DNA of 64,000 bases from Diplolepis rosae. Its lineage: Eukaryota > Arthropoda > Insecta > Hymenoptera > Diplolepididae. The stretch lies in the NCBI GenBank assembly GCA_030998225.1, contig JAPYXD010000586.1:196501-260500 (forward strand). The letters are read 5' to 3'. Below the pieces are notes generated by a model, which was not told the DNA's origin, did no database searches, and saw nothing but the letters and a program-made list of their open reading frames with translations. Positions within the stretch are counted from its first letter, which is position 1. Each line of letters begins with the position of its first letter. Of the stretch, positions 22,271 to 32,013 are shown one piece after another. The position numbers and the translations under genes are program-made.

Positions 22271-24139
22271 ATGTCAAATTCAAATACCCCTGTAGAATCC
22301 GCCCAAAAGGTTATCACACGTAGTAAAGCCAAACAAGATAACCAACTCGCAAAAATTGTGGATCAGAATCAAATAGATTTCTTGAAACTAAAAAGATCAG
22401 GTAAAATCAAGGGAAATTTAGTCGATAATAAATACAAAGATATTTCAAACCCTTTTCCTGCTGAACAAGAATTAGATGACACTCTTCAGCTAGACGATTC
22501 ACGTTTTGACAAGACGCTAATTAATGATCAAAGCATATTAAGTGAAAATTCCAGTAAAACTAGCGGGTTTCATTCAAGTTTTTGTCAAGATTTAAGCATT
22601 GTGACAGGATCTAGTAATCAAGATCAAACTTTAACGAACGAATTATCTTATTTTGACGAATCTAATTTGCTAAGCTCAACGGTAATAACAATAGAAAACA
22701 AAACTTTGAAAGAAAAATTGAAAACCTCATTGGCACGCGACTCTCTAATTAGTAACAACGATAGCGACGACGACAAAAGCGATACAGAAGTCATAAATCA
22801 GGATAATCCCGTAATAGTAAGCAACGAAGAGATGGCCGTAGCCATACCTAACAGCCAGCAGGTATCCTTACGCGACGCGCTAGAGGTGGTCCCTTTGTTC
22901 GACGGAAGTAACCTCCCATTGTCCCATTTTATTGAGGGTTGCATGGAAGCAAAGGCAATGCTGCCGACACCTGCTGCCCAAGAAAATCTTGCACGTCTAT
23001 TGAGAGGTAAATTGTCTGGTGAGGCACGAAAATGTATTTTTGGGTCAACGTATGCAACAATAGAGGAATTAATAGAAAAATTGAAAAGAGTATATGCCCC
23101 TGCGAAAAGCGTATATCAATTGCAGGGAGAATTAGGTAATACATTTATGTGGGAAAGAGAAAATGTCCTTTCCTATGCTGCTAGAATTAAGGAAATTGCT
23201 GATAGAATAGAAGATGCTCACAGACTTAATAATGACGGTCAGGTAGATAATGCTTTCAAACAAAATTTAGAAAGAGATGTAATTCAATGTTTTATACGAG
23301 GTTTGCGTCCTGAGTTAGAAATTCGTGTAGAAGAAAAGGACACATTTAAGGAAGTAGTTAATGATACAATAGACATAGAACGAAGACTGGCTGCATCTTC
23401 TGCACTGCGAAGTAATAGAAATACGGATTATTTAAAAACCGAAGAATCAATTAATAATAATAAAAGTAATAAAACCACCCGATTCAACGTAGCACTTGAA
23501 AATAAAACTATTTGTTTAATTTGTAAAAAACCAGGTCACACAACTGAAAAATGTTTTCATTTAAGTAAAGCTCAAGATGCAGTTCTTAACAATAAACAAA
23601 AAAAATTTTTGCATCCTAACCAACAAGGATATAGTAATTTCAATGGTCAAAGAAGTAATAATAATAATAATTTTGCAAAAAACAATTACAATAATTTTCC
23701 AAATAACAATTTTTTAAGAAATAAAAATTATAATTTTAATAATAACAACAATCATTTTTTACAAAATAGAAATAACAATTATGGAAACAATAATAATAAT
23801 TTTTTACAACAAAGAGACAACAATAATAATAATTTTCCTAGAAATTTCTACAATAATAACAATAATGTTAATAATACTAATAGACTTTTGAATCCAGGAC
23901 AGTATAAAAACTTTAACTCAGGACAGTTTCAAAATCGAAATAAACCATATGAAAATAGATTTTTACAAAATAATAACACTCAACAAAATTCAAATTATAC
24001 TGAAATAATTTGCAATTACTGTAAACAACCCGGTCATTTAGTACGAGACTGCAAGATACGACCAAATAGCCAATCCCAAACAGCTAATCAGGAAAACTCC
24101 AAAGCTCTCCCCAGCACGGGTGCACTGAGGAAAGCATAA
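22271..24139 (+). CDS. gag: Gag polyprotein
   Basis: 622 codons, intact. Residues 1-190 are an acidic/serine-rich N-terminus. About 195-390 is the capsid-like region, including LSHFIEGCMEAKAML and a stretch ending TIDIERRLAA, typical of Ty3/gypsy Gag. Two zinc knuckles follow: CLICKKPGHTTEKC near residue 416 and CNYCKQPGHLVRDC near 580 (both C-x2-C-x4-H-x4-C). They are separated by an asparagine-rich segment of about 120 residues (runs of N with F, Y, R). Gag should form the particle and bind the RNA genome. The poly-N spacer between knuckles is unusual. The ATG at 22271 is the first in frame after the leader. Pol follows in the -1 frame, overlapping from 24088. Confidence 0.93.
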   Translation: MSNSNTPVESAQKVITRSKAKQDNQLAKIVDQNQIDFLKLKRSGKIKGNLVDNKYKDISNPFPAEQELDDTLQLDDSRFDKTLINDQSILSENSSKTSGFHSSFCQDLSIVTGSSNQDQTLTNELSYFDESNLLSSTVITIENKTLKEKLKTSLARDSLISNNDSDDDKSDTEVINQDNPVIVSNEEMAVAIPNSQQVSLRDALEVVPLFDGSNLPLSHFIEGCMEAKAMLPTPAAQENLARLLRGKLSGEARKCIFGSTYATIEELIEKLKRVYAPAKSVYQLQGELGNTFMWERENVLSYAARIKEIADRIEDAHRLNNDGQVDNAFKQNLERDVIQCFIRGLRPELEIRVEEKDTFKEVVNDTIDIERRLAASSALRSNRNTDYLKTEESINNNKSNKTTRFNVALENKTICLICKKPGHTTEKCFHLSKAQDAVLNNKQKKFLHPNQQGYSNFNGQRSNNNNNFAKNNYNNFPNNNFLRNKNYNFNNNNNHFLQNRNNNYGNNNNNFLQQRDNNNNNFPRNFYNNNNNVNNTNRLLNPGQYKNFNSGQFQNRNKPYENRFLQNNNTQQNSNYTEIICNYCKQPGHLVRDCKIRPNSQSQTANQENSKALPSTGALRKA

Positions 24140-27100
24140 ATCGAGAACCACTGGCATCCACTTCTAACGATCATACAACAACAACAATAAATATTTCAAA
24201 GTCCACTTCAATTCCATCAATTATAATATCAACGGAAGGTCTAAAAAATCCAACACACATGATGATTGATACTGGTGCTGCTCGAAATTTAATTAAACAA
24301 AAGGTTCTCAACCCTGAAGTACCCATAAATAGCCAAAACGTATTGAAACTTACAGGAATTAATGATTTACCACTTTACACGTTAGGACAGGTAAAAATAA
24401 ACATTTTTGGTTTTCCAACGATATTTAACATTATTCCCAATAAAGTCCCAGTAGAAGAAGATGGAGTATTGGGATCAGAATTTTTTCAAGATAATAGTGT
24501 GAATATAAACTATACTTCAAAATGCTTAGAAATTGAGAATCACTGTTACCCTTTTAAATCTACCAATACATTTACTATTCCAGCTCGAACAGTTATAACA
24601 TTTTATGTTAATATAAAAAATACAGAAAAGAGTGAAGGGTATGTACCTCGATTGCATATCCAAGATGGCGTCTACGTAGGTGACGCAGTTGTAAAAAATC
24701 ACAAGGGAAAAGCCTATTTAAAATTTGCAAACACAAATGAAATCCCAATTACATTATCCGTCCCATTAGTTAATTTAGAAGACTTTGAAGAACAAGAATG
24801 TTATAAACAAATTGAAAAATTAATTAATTTCAAACAAACAAATAACGAAGATTTATCAAGTAAAATATTAAATAACTTTTTAAAAACTGACAATTCTCTA
24901 ATTAACTCATGCAAATTTTATAATGTAACAGACGAAGACAGAGTAGAATGTATTAAAAAACTTCTTCGATTAGACCACTTAAATCAAGATGAATATGAAC
25001 ATGTAGAAAAATTAATTAAAAATAATGCAGACAGATTTCAAATCCCAGGAGAACCACTTGAAGCTACTAATGTATTACAACATTCAATTCCTACTGTAGA
25101 TGACGCTCCAATTTTTTCAAGACAATATAGATTTCCCCCAGTTCACAAGGAAGAAATTACAAGACAAGTCGATGAATTATTAAAAAATAAAATAATCAAG
25201 CCCTCACAATCACCATATAACACTCCAGTGTGGATAGTTCCTAAAAAACCTGATTCCCAAGGAAAAATAAAATGGAGAATGGTTCTTGATTTTCGTAAAT
25301 TAAATGAAAAAACAATTGGCGATTCGTATCCTTTACCTAATATAAACGATATACTTGATTCTCTAGGATCAGCAAAATATTTTTCAGTGTTTGATTTAGC
25401 TACCGGTTTTCACCATATAAAAATGAACCCAAAAGACTCTCATAAAACCGCATTTTCCACACCTCACGGTCATTACGAATTCGATAGAATGCCTTTCGGT
25501 TTAAAAACTGCACCAGCCACATTTCAGAGATTAATGGATTTAACATTAACTGGATTAATCGGAACGGAACTTTTTGTATATCTTGATGACATAGTTATAT
25601 ATGCAAATACTCTAGAAGAGCACGAAATTAAATTCAACAATTTAGCAGAAAGACTTAGAAAAGCAAATCTTCACTTACAACCAGACAAATGCGAATTTTT
25701 ACGACCTGAAGTAGGATATTTAGGTCATATAATTGATAAAAATGGAGTACGTCCAGATCCAAAAAAGATAATAGCTGTAAAAAACTTTCCAGTCCCAAAA
25801 ACACAGAAAAATGTTAAACAATTTTTAGGCTTAGCAGGATATTATAGACGATTTATTGATGGATTTTCAAAAATTGCAAGTCCTTTAAATCAACTTCTAA
25901 AAAAAGATATACCTTTTAATTGGACAGAAAAACAACAAGCAGCTTTCGATATTTTAAAAGCAAAGTTATGTGAAGAACCACTTTTACAACGACCTGATTT
26001 TTCTCAACCCTTTATACTCACAACAGATGCCTCAGGATTTGCAATAGGAGGTATTTTATCACAAGGTAAAATAGGTAAAGATAAACCAATAGCATATGCT
26101 TCACGTAGTCTAAGTGATACTGAGAAAAAATATGATACATATGAAAAAGAAGCTCTTGCTATAATATTTTGTGTAACTCATTTTCGTCCTTATTTGTATG
26201 GAAGAAAATTTACCTTAGTGACTGATCACAAACCTCTAGTTTGGTTTCAAAATTCTAAAGACCCGTGTTCACGAGTATCACGTTGGAGATTAAAACTCGC
26301 AGAATATGATTTTGATGTAATTTACAAAGCAGGAAAAATGAATGTAAATGCAGATGCTCTCTCAAGAAACCCTATTGATGATAGCCAGGAAAAATCAAAA
26401 TATTTACAAGTTGATGACAATGATACTTTCATGACTTCTAAAGAAAAAACGTTTTCCAAGAAAACTTTTACAAGAAATAAACAAGAAAACTCTAAAAATA
26501 AGGTAAGACCTTTAAAACGAAAAAACTTGAATCCAGGAATGGTACCAGACGACGTAGATCATTTTAGCGAAATTCCAGAAGCCCAAATATTAAATATTCA
26601 CACAAAAATTCCAGAATTTTTACAAGAATTCCTTAGTGAAGAATCATTTAGTGAGATTGGTAAGAATATTTTAAAATACACAAATTTATTCAAAAATATG
26701 GCTTCAAGACTTATTTTTATGACAATATTTTTATTAAGTCCAATGTTTTCAAAAAAATACGAAAATTTATCATGGAAAACTATTACTACAAGAGCTCAAA
26801 AGAGAATAGAGCAAGATAAAGCAAAAAATATGAATCGAAATGAAACTCAAGAAAAATTAGACGAAAATTTTTCTTCTAAACCTCTTGTGAAAAAATCACG
26901 AGGTAGGCCAAGAAAAAATCTACTTACAAATTTAAAAAATATCCCCTCCCAAACAAAAAGAAAGAGAGGTAGACCAAGAAAACAAATATTTGAAAACGAA
27001 TTACCAGAAATAAATATGCAAAAGCGAAGCCGAACAAAAGTAGAATCAGATTCCGACTCTGATCCTGATTATTTAGATAATTTGAAACAAACTCAAGCAA

Positions 27101-27471
27101 AAAACATAAAGAAGAAGAAGAATGCCAAGAAGCCAAAAAATGTTAATGAATTTGAAAGTGAAGAAAGTGAAGAAAGTGAGAATTATTTTTCAACCTCAGA
27201 AGATGAAATCAACGACATTGAAACCTCACACGAAGGAAACAATGAAGAAAATTATGAAGAAAATTTGGAAGATAACTTTGAAGAAGATTTTGACGAAAAT
27301 TTCAAAAAGAATTTTGAACAGAATTTTGAAGAACATTTTGGAGACGATCTTGAGGAAAATTTTGAAGAGAAGTTTGAAGAAAACCAAGAAGAAAAATTGG
27401 AAGAAGAATTTGAAGAGCCTTATTTTGAAAAAAAATTTGAGATTAAACCGAAGATCTCAAATAAATTGTGA
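24088..27471 (+). CDS. pol: Pol: protease, reverse transcriptase, RNase H, AT-hook tail
   Basis: The frame opens at 24088, 52 nt before gag stops, in the -1 phase, so -1 frameshifting is the likely expression mode; the first Met is at 24259. Residues counted from that Met: protease DTGA at 4-7; RT from about 290 to 520 with FDLATGFHHIKM, MPFGLKTAPATFQRLM and YLDD at 441-444; RNase H from about 585 (TTDASGFAIGG) to 710, ending NVNADALSRNP. Then comes an insert not usual in this family: two AT-hook motifs (RGRPRK at about 881 and 903) and a very acidic Glu/Phe/Asn-rich tail from about 960 to the stop. Integrase continues in another frame. Confidence 0.9.
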   Translation, partial: SGKLQSSPQHGCTEESINREPLASTSNDHTTTTINISKSTSIPSIIISTEGLKNPTHMMIDTGAARNLIKQKVLNPEVPINSQNVLKLTGINDLPLYTLGQVKINIFGFPTIFNIIPNKVPVEEDGVLGSEFFQDNSVNINYTSKCLEIENHCYPFKSTNTFTIPARTVITFYVNIKNTEKSEGYVPRLHIQDGVYVGDAVVKNHKGKAYLKFANTNEIPITLSVPLVNLEDFEEQECYKQIEKLINFKQTNNEDLSSKILNNFLKTDNSLINSCKFYNVTDEDRVECIKKLLRLDHLNQDEYEHVEKLIKNNADRFQIPGEPLEATNVLQHSIPTVDDAPIFSRQYRFPPVHKEEITRQVDELLKNKIIKPSQSPYNTPVWIVPKKPDSQGKIKWRMVLDFRKLNEKTIGDSYPLPNINDILDSLGSAKYFSVFDLATGFHHIKMNPKDSHKTAFSTPHGHYEFDRMPFGLKTAPATFQRLMDLTLTGLIGTELFVYLDDIVIYANTLEEHEIKFNNLAERLRKANLHLQPDKCEFLRPEVGYLGHIIDKNGVRPDPKKIIAVKNFPVPKTQKNVKQFLGLAGYYRRFIDGFSKIASPLNQLLKKDIPFNWTEKQQAAFDILKAKLCEEPLLQRPDFSQPFILTTDASGFAIGGILSQGKIGKDKPIAYASRSLSDTEKKYDTYEKEALAIIFCVTHFRPYLYGRKFTLVTDHKPLVWFQNSKDPCSRVSRWRLKLAEYDFDVIYKAGKMNVNADALSRNPIDDSQEKSKYLQVDDNDTFMTSKEKTFSKKTFTRNKQENSKNKVRPLKRKNLNPGMVPDDVDHFSEIPEAQILNIHTKIPEFLQEFLSEESFSEIGKNILKYTNLFKNMASRLIFMTIFLLSPMFSKKYENLSWKTITTRAQKRIEQDKAKNMNRNETQEKLDENFSSKPLVKKSRGRPRKNLLTNLKNIPSQTKRKRGRPRKQIFENELPEINMQKRSRTKVESDSDSDPDYLDNLKQTQAKNIKKKKNAKKPKNVNEFESEESEESENYFSTSEDEINDIETSHEGNNEENYEENLEDNFEEDFDENFKKNFEQNFEEHFGDDLEENFEEKFEENQEEKLEEEFEEPYFEKKFEIKPKISNKL

Positions 27472-28273
27472 AAAAATCGATAAAGATCATGATAATTATA
27501 ATCGCCCACCCCCAGAACCTCCTCCTATAAACTCTCAAACAGAAAAAATTATAACAAGGAAAAATTTAGTTGAATGTCGCGATCAATTAACTATGCGAAA
27601 AGATAATTATGCATATTTTGTTACAACAAATGGAACTCCTCGCGACAACGGATCAAAAACTTTAGAAAAACGTGAAATTTTACCAAAATTTAAAAATTTA
27701 CAAAAAGGGATAGCAAAAGAGATTAAAAAAGGAAACTACTACCATTTTGCACTTCCAATTGAAGAAGAAACTAAAGACAATTTATCCGAAACATTAAATA
27801 ATATAAAATTATCAATATACTCATTACATGAATTATCTCAAAATCTGAAGTTACGGTCAATTAGTATTTCTAAAACTTCCAGAATTAATCATATACTTTG
27901 GGAAGAAGTGAAATCAATTTTTGACTCAATTTTTTCAAATTCAACTACAAAAATTATAGTTTGCAATGGAATAACGCAATATCCAACAAAAGAACAACGA
28001 ACTCATTTAATCGAAGAAGCTCATTCTTCAGCATTAGGAGGCCATAAAGGCGTCACAAAAACTTATAGTCGAATTCGCCAAAAATTTTTTTGGGAAAATA
28101 TGAAAGTAGACATTCAAAAATATATTCAAGGCTGTTTACAATGTCAACTGAAAAAATTAATCAGAGTCAAAACAAAAAACCCTATGGTAATCACTGACAC
28201 ACCCACTACTGCTTTTGAAAAAATATCAATGGACATTGTTGGTCCACTACCTGAAACAAAATCTGGTAACTTA
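27440..28273 (+). pseudogene. pol: Integrase N-terminal half (interrupted)
   Basis: Reads on from pol in the +1 frame after about 27440-27471. A linker (PPPEPPPINS) leads to the HHCC zinc domain (HSSALGGHKG, then CLQCQLKK) and the first catalytic aspartate (ISMDIVGPLPE). The frame then runs into the mariner insertion at 28276. The same phase is open upstream to 27122, but there it gives only a basic shadow of the acidic repeats, so the true entry is by a frame change near the TGA at 27469. This is either an indel or programmed +1 shifting. Confidence 0.85.
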
Positions 28274-29033
28274 TAAAGGGTTTCCCAATAGGGGTGATAT
28301 GATTTTGAATGTCCCTATCGGGCTCATTTGAAATGAAATTTTTGACGTCTGCTGTCAGTTGTCATCAGTAAGGTTTGCCATTTAATCATGAGTAGTTTCA
28401 CGCTTCCACAACGTTTGGAAATTGTCCAATTATTTTATCAAAATTCGAGAAGTTTTGTCGGTGTTCAAAGAGCATATCGTGCAAAATATGGTCGTCATTC
28501 TGCTCCATCCGCGCTCTCAATTTGTCGAATAATCGATAAGTTGGAGAGTGAATTTACTCTATTGGATACAAAGCCTAAAAATCGTATGCGTACCGCACGT
28601 TCTACACAGAATATAGCCGCCGTACAGGCCAGTATCGAGGAAAACCGTGAATTGTCCGTGCCACGCCGATCTCAGGAATTGGGCCTGTCCAGGATGACTA
28701 CCTGGCGTATTTTGCGATTGGATCTTGGCCTGCATCCCTATAAGATGATTCTGGCCCAAGAACTGAAGCCTAATGACCATCGTTTGCGTCGGGAGTTCGC
28801 GGATTGGGCTCTGGAATCAATTGAAAATGATCCCAATTTTCATAAAAAAATCATCTTTTCTGATGAGGCGCAATTTTGGCTCAAGTCTCGGGTGACAATA
28901 GGCCTATATATTGTTTAAATCATAAATGGCATATAATAACCAATATAAAAAAAAAGATTTCGATCAATTCCGAATGAATATTCAGTGTTTTTTTCAATTT
29001 CAAAACATATCACCCTTATTGGGAAACCCTTTA
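28274..29033 (+). mobile_element. Mariner/Tc1-type insertion in integrase
   Basis: The 756-bp element at 28276-29031 has terminal inverted repeats beginning AAGGGTTTCCCAATA and extending through GGGTGATATG with one mismatch. It is flanked by TA. With this assignment the two integrase halves lie in compatible phase on either side, which supports the chosen boundaries. It carries a truncated transposase. Confidence 0.85.
28388..28918 (+). pseudogene. Truncated mariner/Tc1-like transposase
   Basis: 176 codons. The N-terminus (LPQRLEIVQLFYQNSRSFVG) is the helix-turn-helix region common to one group of insect mariner-like transposases. A second HTH (VPRRSQELGLSRMTTWRIL) follows. The catalytic part begins with the first aspartate, IIFSDEAQFW, but the protein stops about 15 residues later. 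The second and third acidic residues are missing, so it is inactive and would have been moved in trans. Confidence 0.85.
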
Positions 29034-29035
29034 TA

Positions 29036-29799
29036 TTCTAACGATACAAGACAATTTTACCAAATATTCTTTAGCAATACCTCTTCCTAATCACCAAGCT
29101 AGTACAATAGCAGATGCTTTTGTGAAAAAATTTATTTGCATATTTGGATCACCAAAAGGAGTACTTACTGACCAAGGCAGAGATTTTTTAAGTAATTTAT
29201 TAAAAAGATTGGCAAAACGTTTTAGAATTAAACAATTTCGTACCACAGCTTTTCATCCTCAATCAAACGGATCATTAGAACGTTCACATCATGTTTTAGG
29301 AGAATATCTCAAACAATTTGTAGCAAAAAACTCAGAATGGGATGATTGGCTTGAACTAGCAATGTTCTCGTATAATACTAGTGTACATGAAGGCACAAAA
29401 TGCACACCCTATGAATTGGTTTTTGGTAAATTAGCTCGTGAACCTTCCAGCGAACCTTTATCACAACAAGAAAAATTACAAACGTATGATGATTATTTAA
29501 TTAATTTCGTAACTCAACTACACGAAATGCGAACACAAGCAAGAGAGAATCTTATTTCAGCAAAAGAAAAATCGAAAATATATTATGATAAAAAAATAAA
29601 TCCTTTAGAAGTAAAAATTGGAGACAACGTATTTTTATTAAAAGGAGGTAAAATAAAAAAACTAGAGAACCATTATACAGGGCCTTATGAAATATTGGAA
29701 GTGTTAGGAAAAGGGAATGTCAAAATAAGCTATAAAGGCAAACCTACTGTAGTTCACATTAATAGACTAAAACGCTCACACGTACAAGTACAAAAGTAG
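29036..29799 (+). pseudogene. pol: Integrase C-terminal half
   Basis: Continues the integrase core with the second aspartate (VLTDQGRDFLSN) and the glutamate (NGSLERSHH), completing the D,D,E set across the insertion. It ends with a GDNVFLLKGGKIKK / HYTGPYEILEVLG module (GPY/F-like) and VHINRLKRSH. The first Met is at 29122, but homology starts directly after the insertion. Together with 27440-28273 this would have been a complete Ty3/gypsy integrase. Confidence 0.9.
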
Positions 29800-30020
29800 A
29801 TAAATAAAAAAAATATAACAAACAAAATATCTTTACTTTAATTATAAAAAATATGTATACATATACAATTTAAATAAAATATAGAAATTTTATTTTGTCG
29901 ATAAATGGTAAAAATAAAAAAAAAATAAAAATATACATATATAAAATTTATATAAAAATATATATTTTATATAAAAAATATATACAACAAATTTAGACAT
30001 AACACATTATTCCAGATATA
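29800..30020 (+). other. AT-rich spacer between pol and the accessory block
   Basis: Extremely AT-rich with TATA-like runs (ATATATTTTATATAAAAAATATA). It ends in an acceptor-like ATTATTCCAG. Confidence 0.5.
30003..30015 (+). promoter_or_regulatory. 3' splice site before the CARD gene
   Basis: CACATTATTCCAG with AG at 30014-30015, 5 nt before the ATG at 30021; branch-like ACATAAC upstream. Confidence 0.45.
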
Positions 30021-30302
30021 ATGGATCAAATTCATCGCAAACGCATAGATGATCTCATTGAAATAGTTCCCTGTTTTATCGACATGGTAGCTCTCTGGCC
30101 ATACTTAATTCAAACTGGAATTTTTAACCAAGACGACTGTAATATTCCCACATGGAGCAAAAACCTAAACAATCCAGATACAATAAAAGACATTTTTTCA
30201 ACAATCAAAACAAGAGGACCAGACGCATACAAAAACTTGATTATCAGTTTACGCCTATCAGATCATATTGTCATAGCTGACATGTTGGATATTATAGACT
30301 AA
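30021..30302 (+). CDS. CARD-domain protein
   Basis: 93 codons, essentially one domain. The pattern fits a caspase recruitment domain: N-terminal charged helix (HRKRIDDLIEIVPC), a hydrophobic helix leading to LIQTGIFNQDD, and the diagnostic IKTRGPDAYKNLIISLRLSD followed by IADMLDI. CARDs form six-helix bundles that pair with CARDs of initiator caspases and adaptors (in insects Dronc and Dark). A free-standing CARD in a provirus is best read as a decoy that blocks apoptosis or immune signalling; that is inference. It is the first gene after pol, in its own frame, preceded by a splice-acceptor-like site. Its composition matches its neighbours. Confidence 0.8.
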   Translation: MDQIHRKRIDDLIEIVPCFIDMVALWPYLIQTGIFNQDDCNIPTWSKNLNNPDTIKDIFSTIKTRGPDAYKNLIISLRLSDHIVIADMLDIID

Positions 30303-30430
30303 GTACATAAAATAAAAAACTTAATAAATATCATAAAAAAATATATATGTATACAACAGTAATAACAAAATTGTTTATTAAGTAATTTTATTCATTCTTT
30401 TTTTTACAAAGCAAGCTGCTAATTGGAACC

Positions 30431-30442
30431 TCCTTTTTCCAG
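30431..30442 (+). promoter_or_regulatory. 3' splice site before the first envelope
   Basis: TCCTTTTTCCAG with AG at 30441-30442, 2 nt before the ATG. A branch-point-like TGCTAAT lies about 25 nt upstream. The strongest acceptor of the set with the one at 33882. Confidence 0.6.
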
Positions 30443-30444
30443 AG

Positions 30445-32007
30445 ATGGGATTACGAGGCTTCCTTTTGGCACTGCTCATTTGCAAATTCAACTATATAAC
30501 AACAGTCTACGCCATCATAGGATTCGATTGCGGTTCAAATCAATCAAATATTACGACATTATCTTTACTAGAGGTAGGAGAATGTGATCTACCTCGATCT
30601 CAAGTACATGTTGAAAGAGTTTATATACAACTTTTACAATTAACTGGATTTTCAAATACAAAAGTAATACAATGCAAAATAGAAATTCGACGCGCCATCT
30701 CTCATTGTGGTATGCATTCTCACAGTTCCATAGTTGCAAATGGCCACAGTGAATATATACATGATGTTACACGAGATCAATGTAATCAAATGCACACAAT
30801 AGGAACATTTTTAGTAACCCCTTCTCTTCAGATATCAAAGTTAAAAGTAAATGAAACTTCATTTCATAGCGTTACTTTAGCAGGTTCTGTAACACCTAAT
30901 GGAGACTGTACTGGTACACAATTTTCTGACCCATATGGAACATGGAATAATGTCGTAGTCCAAGCAATATTCAAAATAACTTTACAAGAACATTACGCGA
31001 CTATTCATTTAAATTCAAATAAAATTCAATTAGGATCTGGAATAATATGCACACTTTCAGACACATTCTGTACAGACGTAGAATATGGACAGACATTCTG
31101 GGACACATTACCTAATGACGTATGTAATTTTAACAAATATGAAATTATTTATGAAGGACCAGCAAATAAAACATATGACAACACGACAGACATTTCTGAA
31201 ACCTTGTATTCTTTAACGACTGAAGATATAACCTTTGTACTGGCTGAAAAAACAAGAAAACCGGTTTGCAGTTACGTTTTAATACAAACTGAACATCCAA
31301 AATTATTAATTTTTGAAACCAGACCTGGGAATTCATTTTTAGAAAATAAACATTTAGAAGTTCAAAATATGGACATTTTCACATACGTCAACTCTAAATT
31401 TATATATGTAGAACGACACATACGCACTGAAGTAAATAGACTTTATCACGATGTTCTTACTCAACGATGCATACTTGAACAGCAAGTTTTTAGAAATACA
31501 TTAACCTTAGCAACCCAATCACCAGACGAATTTGCATATCATTTAATGAAAGGCCCAGGATATATGTCAGTAATTGCAGGAGAAGTAGTACATATCGTAA
31601 AATGTATACCGGTTGAAGTAAAATATCGCAAAACTGAAGAATGTTATCTACAACTACCAATATTTAGAGGAAATCAATCCTTTTTCCTTTCTCCACGAAC
31701 TCATATATTAACAAAATCAGGTATCCAAACAAATTGCAATTCTTTCCTTCCACCAATGTACCTTTTTGGAGAAACCTGTTACAAATTACTTCCAAATCCT
31801 GTCGAATCCATAGCACCGACTATAATTAAACCTCTCACAAAAGCAACCTGGAAATACACAAATCCTTCATCCTTAGCAACAAGTGGCATTTATTCTCAAT
31901 CTGACCTTGATAAGCTACGAGATCATATAATGTTCCCAGCAGAAAAACCAATGATTTTAAATTCCTTAGCTAGAGAAATAACAGGACATGCGACTATTAA
32001 TCAATGA
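30445..32007 (+). CDS. env: Chuvirus-like envelope glycoprotein, ectodomain
   Basis: 520 codons. A signal peptide (about residues 1-23, hydrophobic LLALLICKF) is followed by the GFDCG...NITTLSLLEVGECD start. This DCG / N-x-T / C arrangement marks the glycoproteins of chuviruses and of insect retroelements that captured them. There are many paired cysteines and several N-glycosylation sites. Glycoproteins of this group are regarded as class III fusogens related to rhabdovirus G. No membrane anchor lies in this ORF: it ends at a TGA (32005-32007) followed two codons later by a TAA, and the anchor is in the next ORF in the same frame. This copy is therefore probably nonfunctional unless the stops are read through. 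Confidence 0.75.
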   Translation: MGLRGFLLALLICKFNYITTVYAIIGFDCGSNQSNITTLSLLEVGECDLPRSQVHVERVYIQLLQLTGFSNTKVIQCKIEIRRAISHCGMHSHSSIVANGHSEYIHDVTRDQCNQMHTIGTFLVTPSLQISKLKVNETSFHSVTLAGSVTPNGDCTGTQFSDPYGTWNNVVVQAIFKITLQEHYATIHLNSNKIQLGSGIICTLSDTFCTDVEYGQTFWDTLPNDVCNFNKYEIIYEGPANKTYDNTTDISETLYSLTTEDITFVLAEKTRKPVCSYVLIQTEHPKLLIFETRPGNSFLENKHLEVQNMDIFTYVNSKFIYVERHIRTEVNRLYHDVLTQRCILEQQVFRNTLTLATQSPDEFAYHLMKGPGYMSVIAGEVVHIVKCIPVEVKYRKTEECYLQLPIFRGNQSFFLSPRTHILTKSGIQTNCNSFLPPMYLFGETCYKLLPNPVESIAPTIIKPLTKATWKYTNPSSLATSGIYSQSDLDKLRDHIMFPAEKPMILNSLAREITGHATINQ

Positions 32008-32013
32008 ATATAA

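Noticed and set aside
27122..27440. Open basic frame overlapping the acidic tail of Pol
   Set aside because: It is a shadow of the GAA-rich repeats in another phase; only the later part of this frame (integrase) is real.
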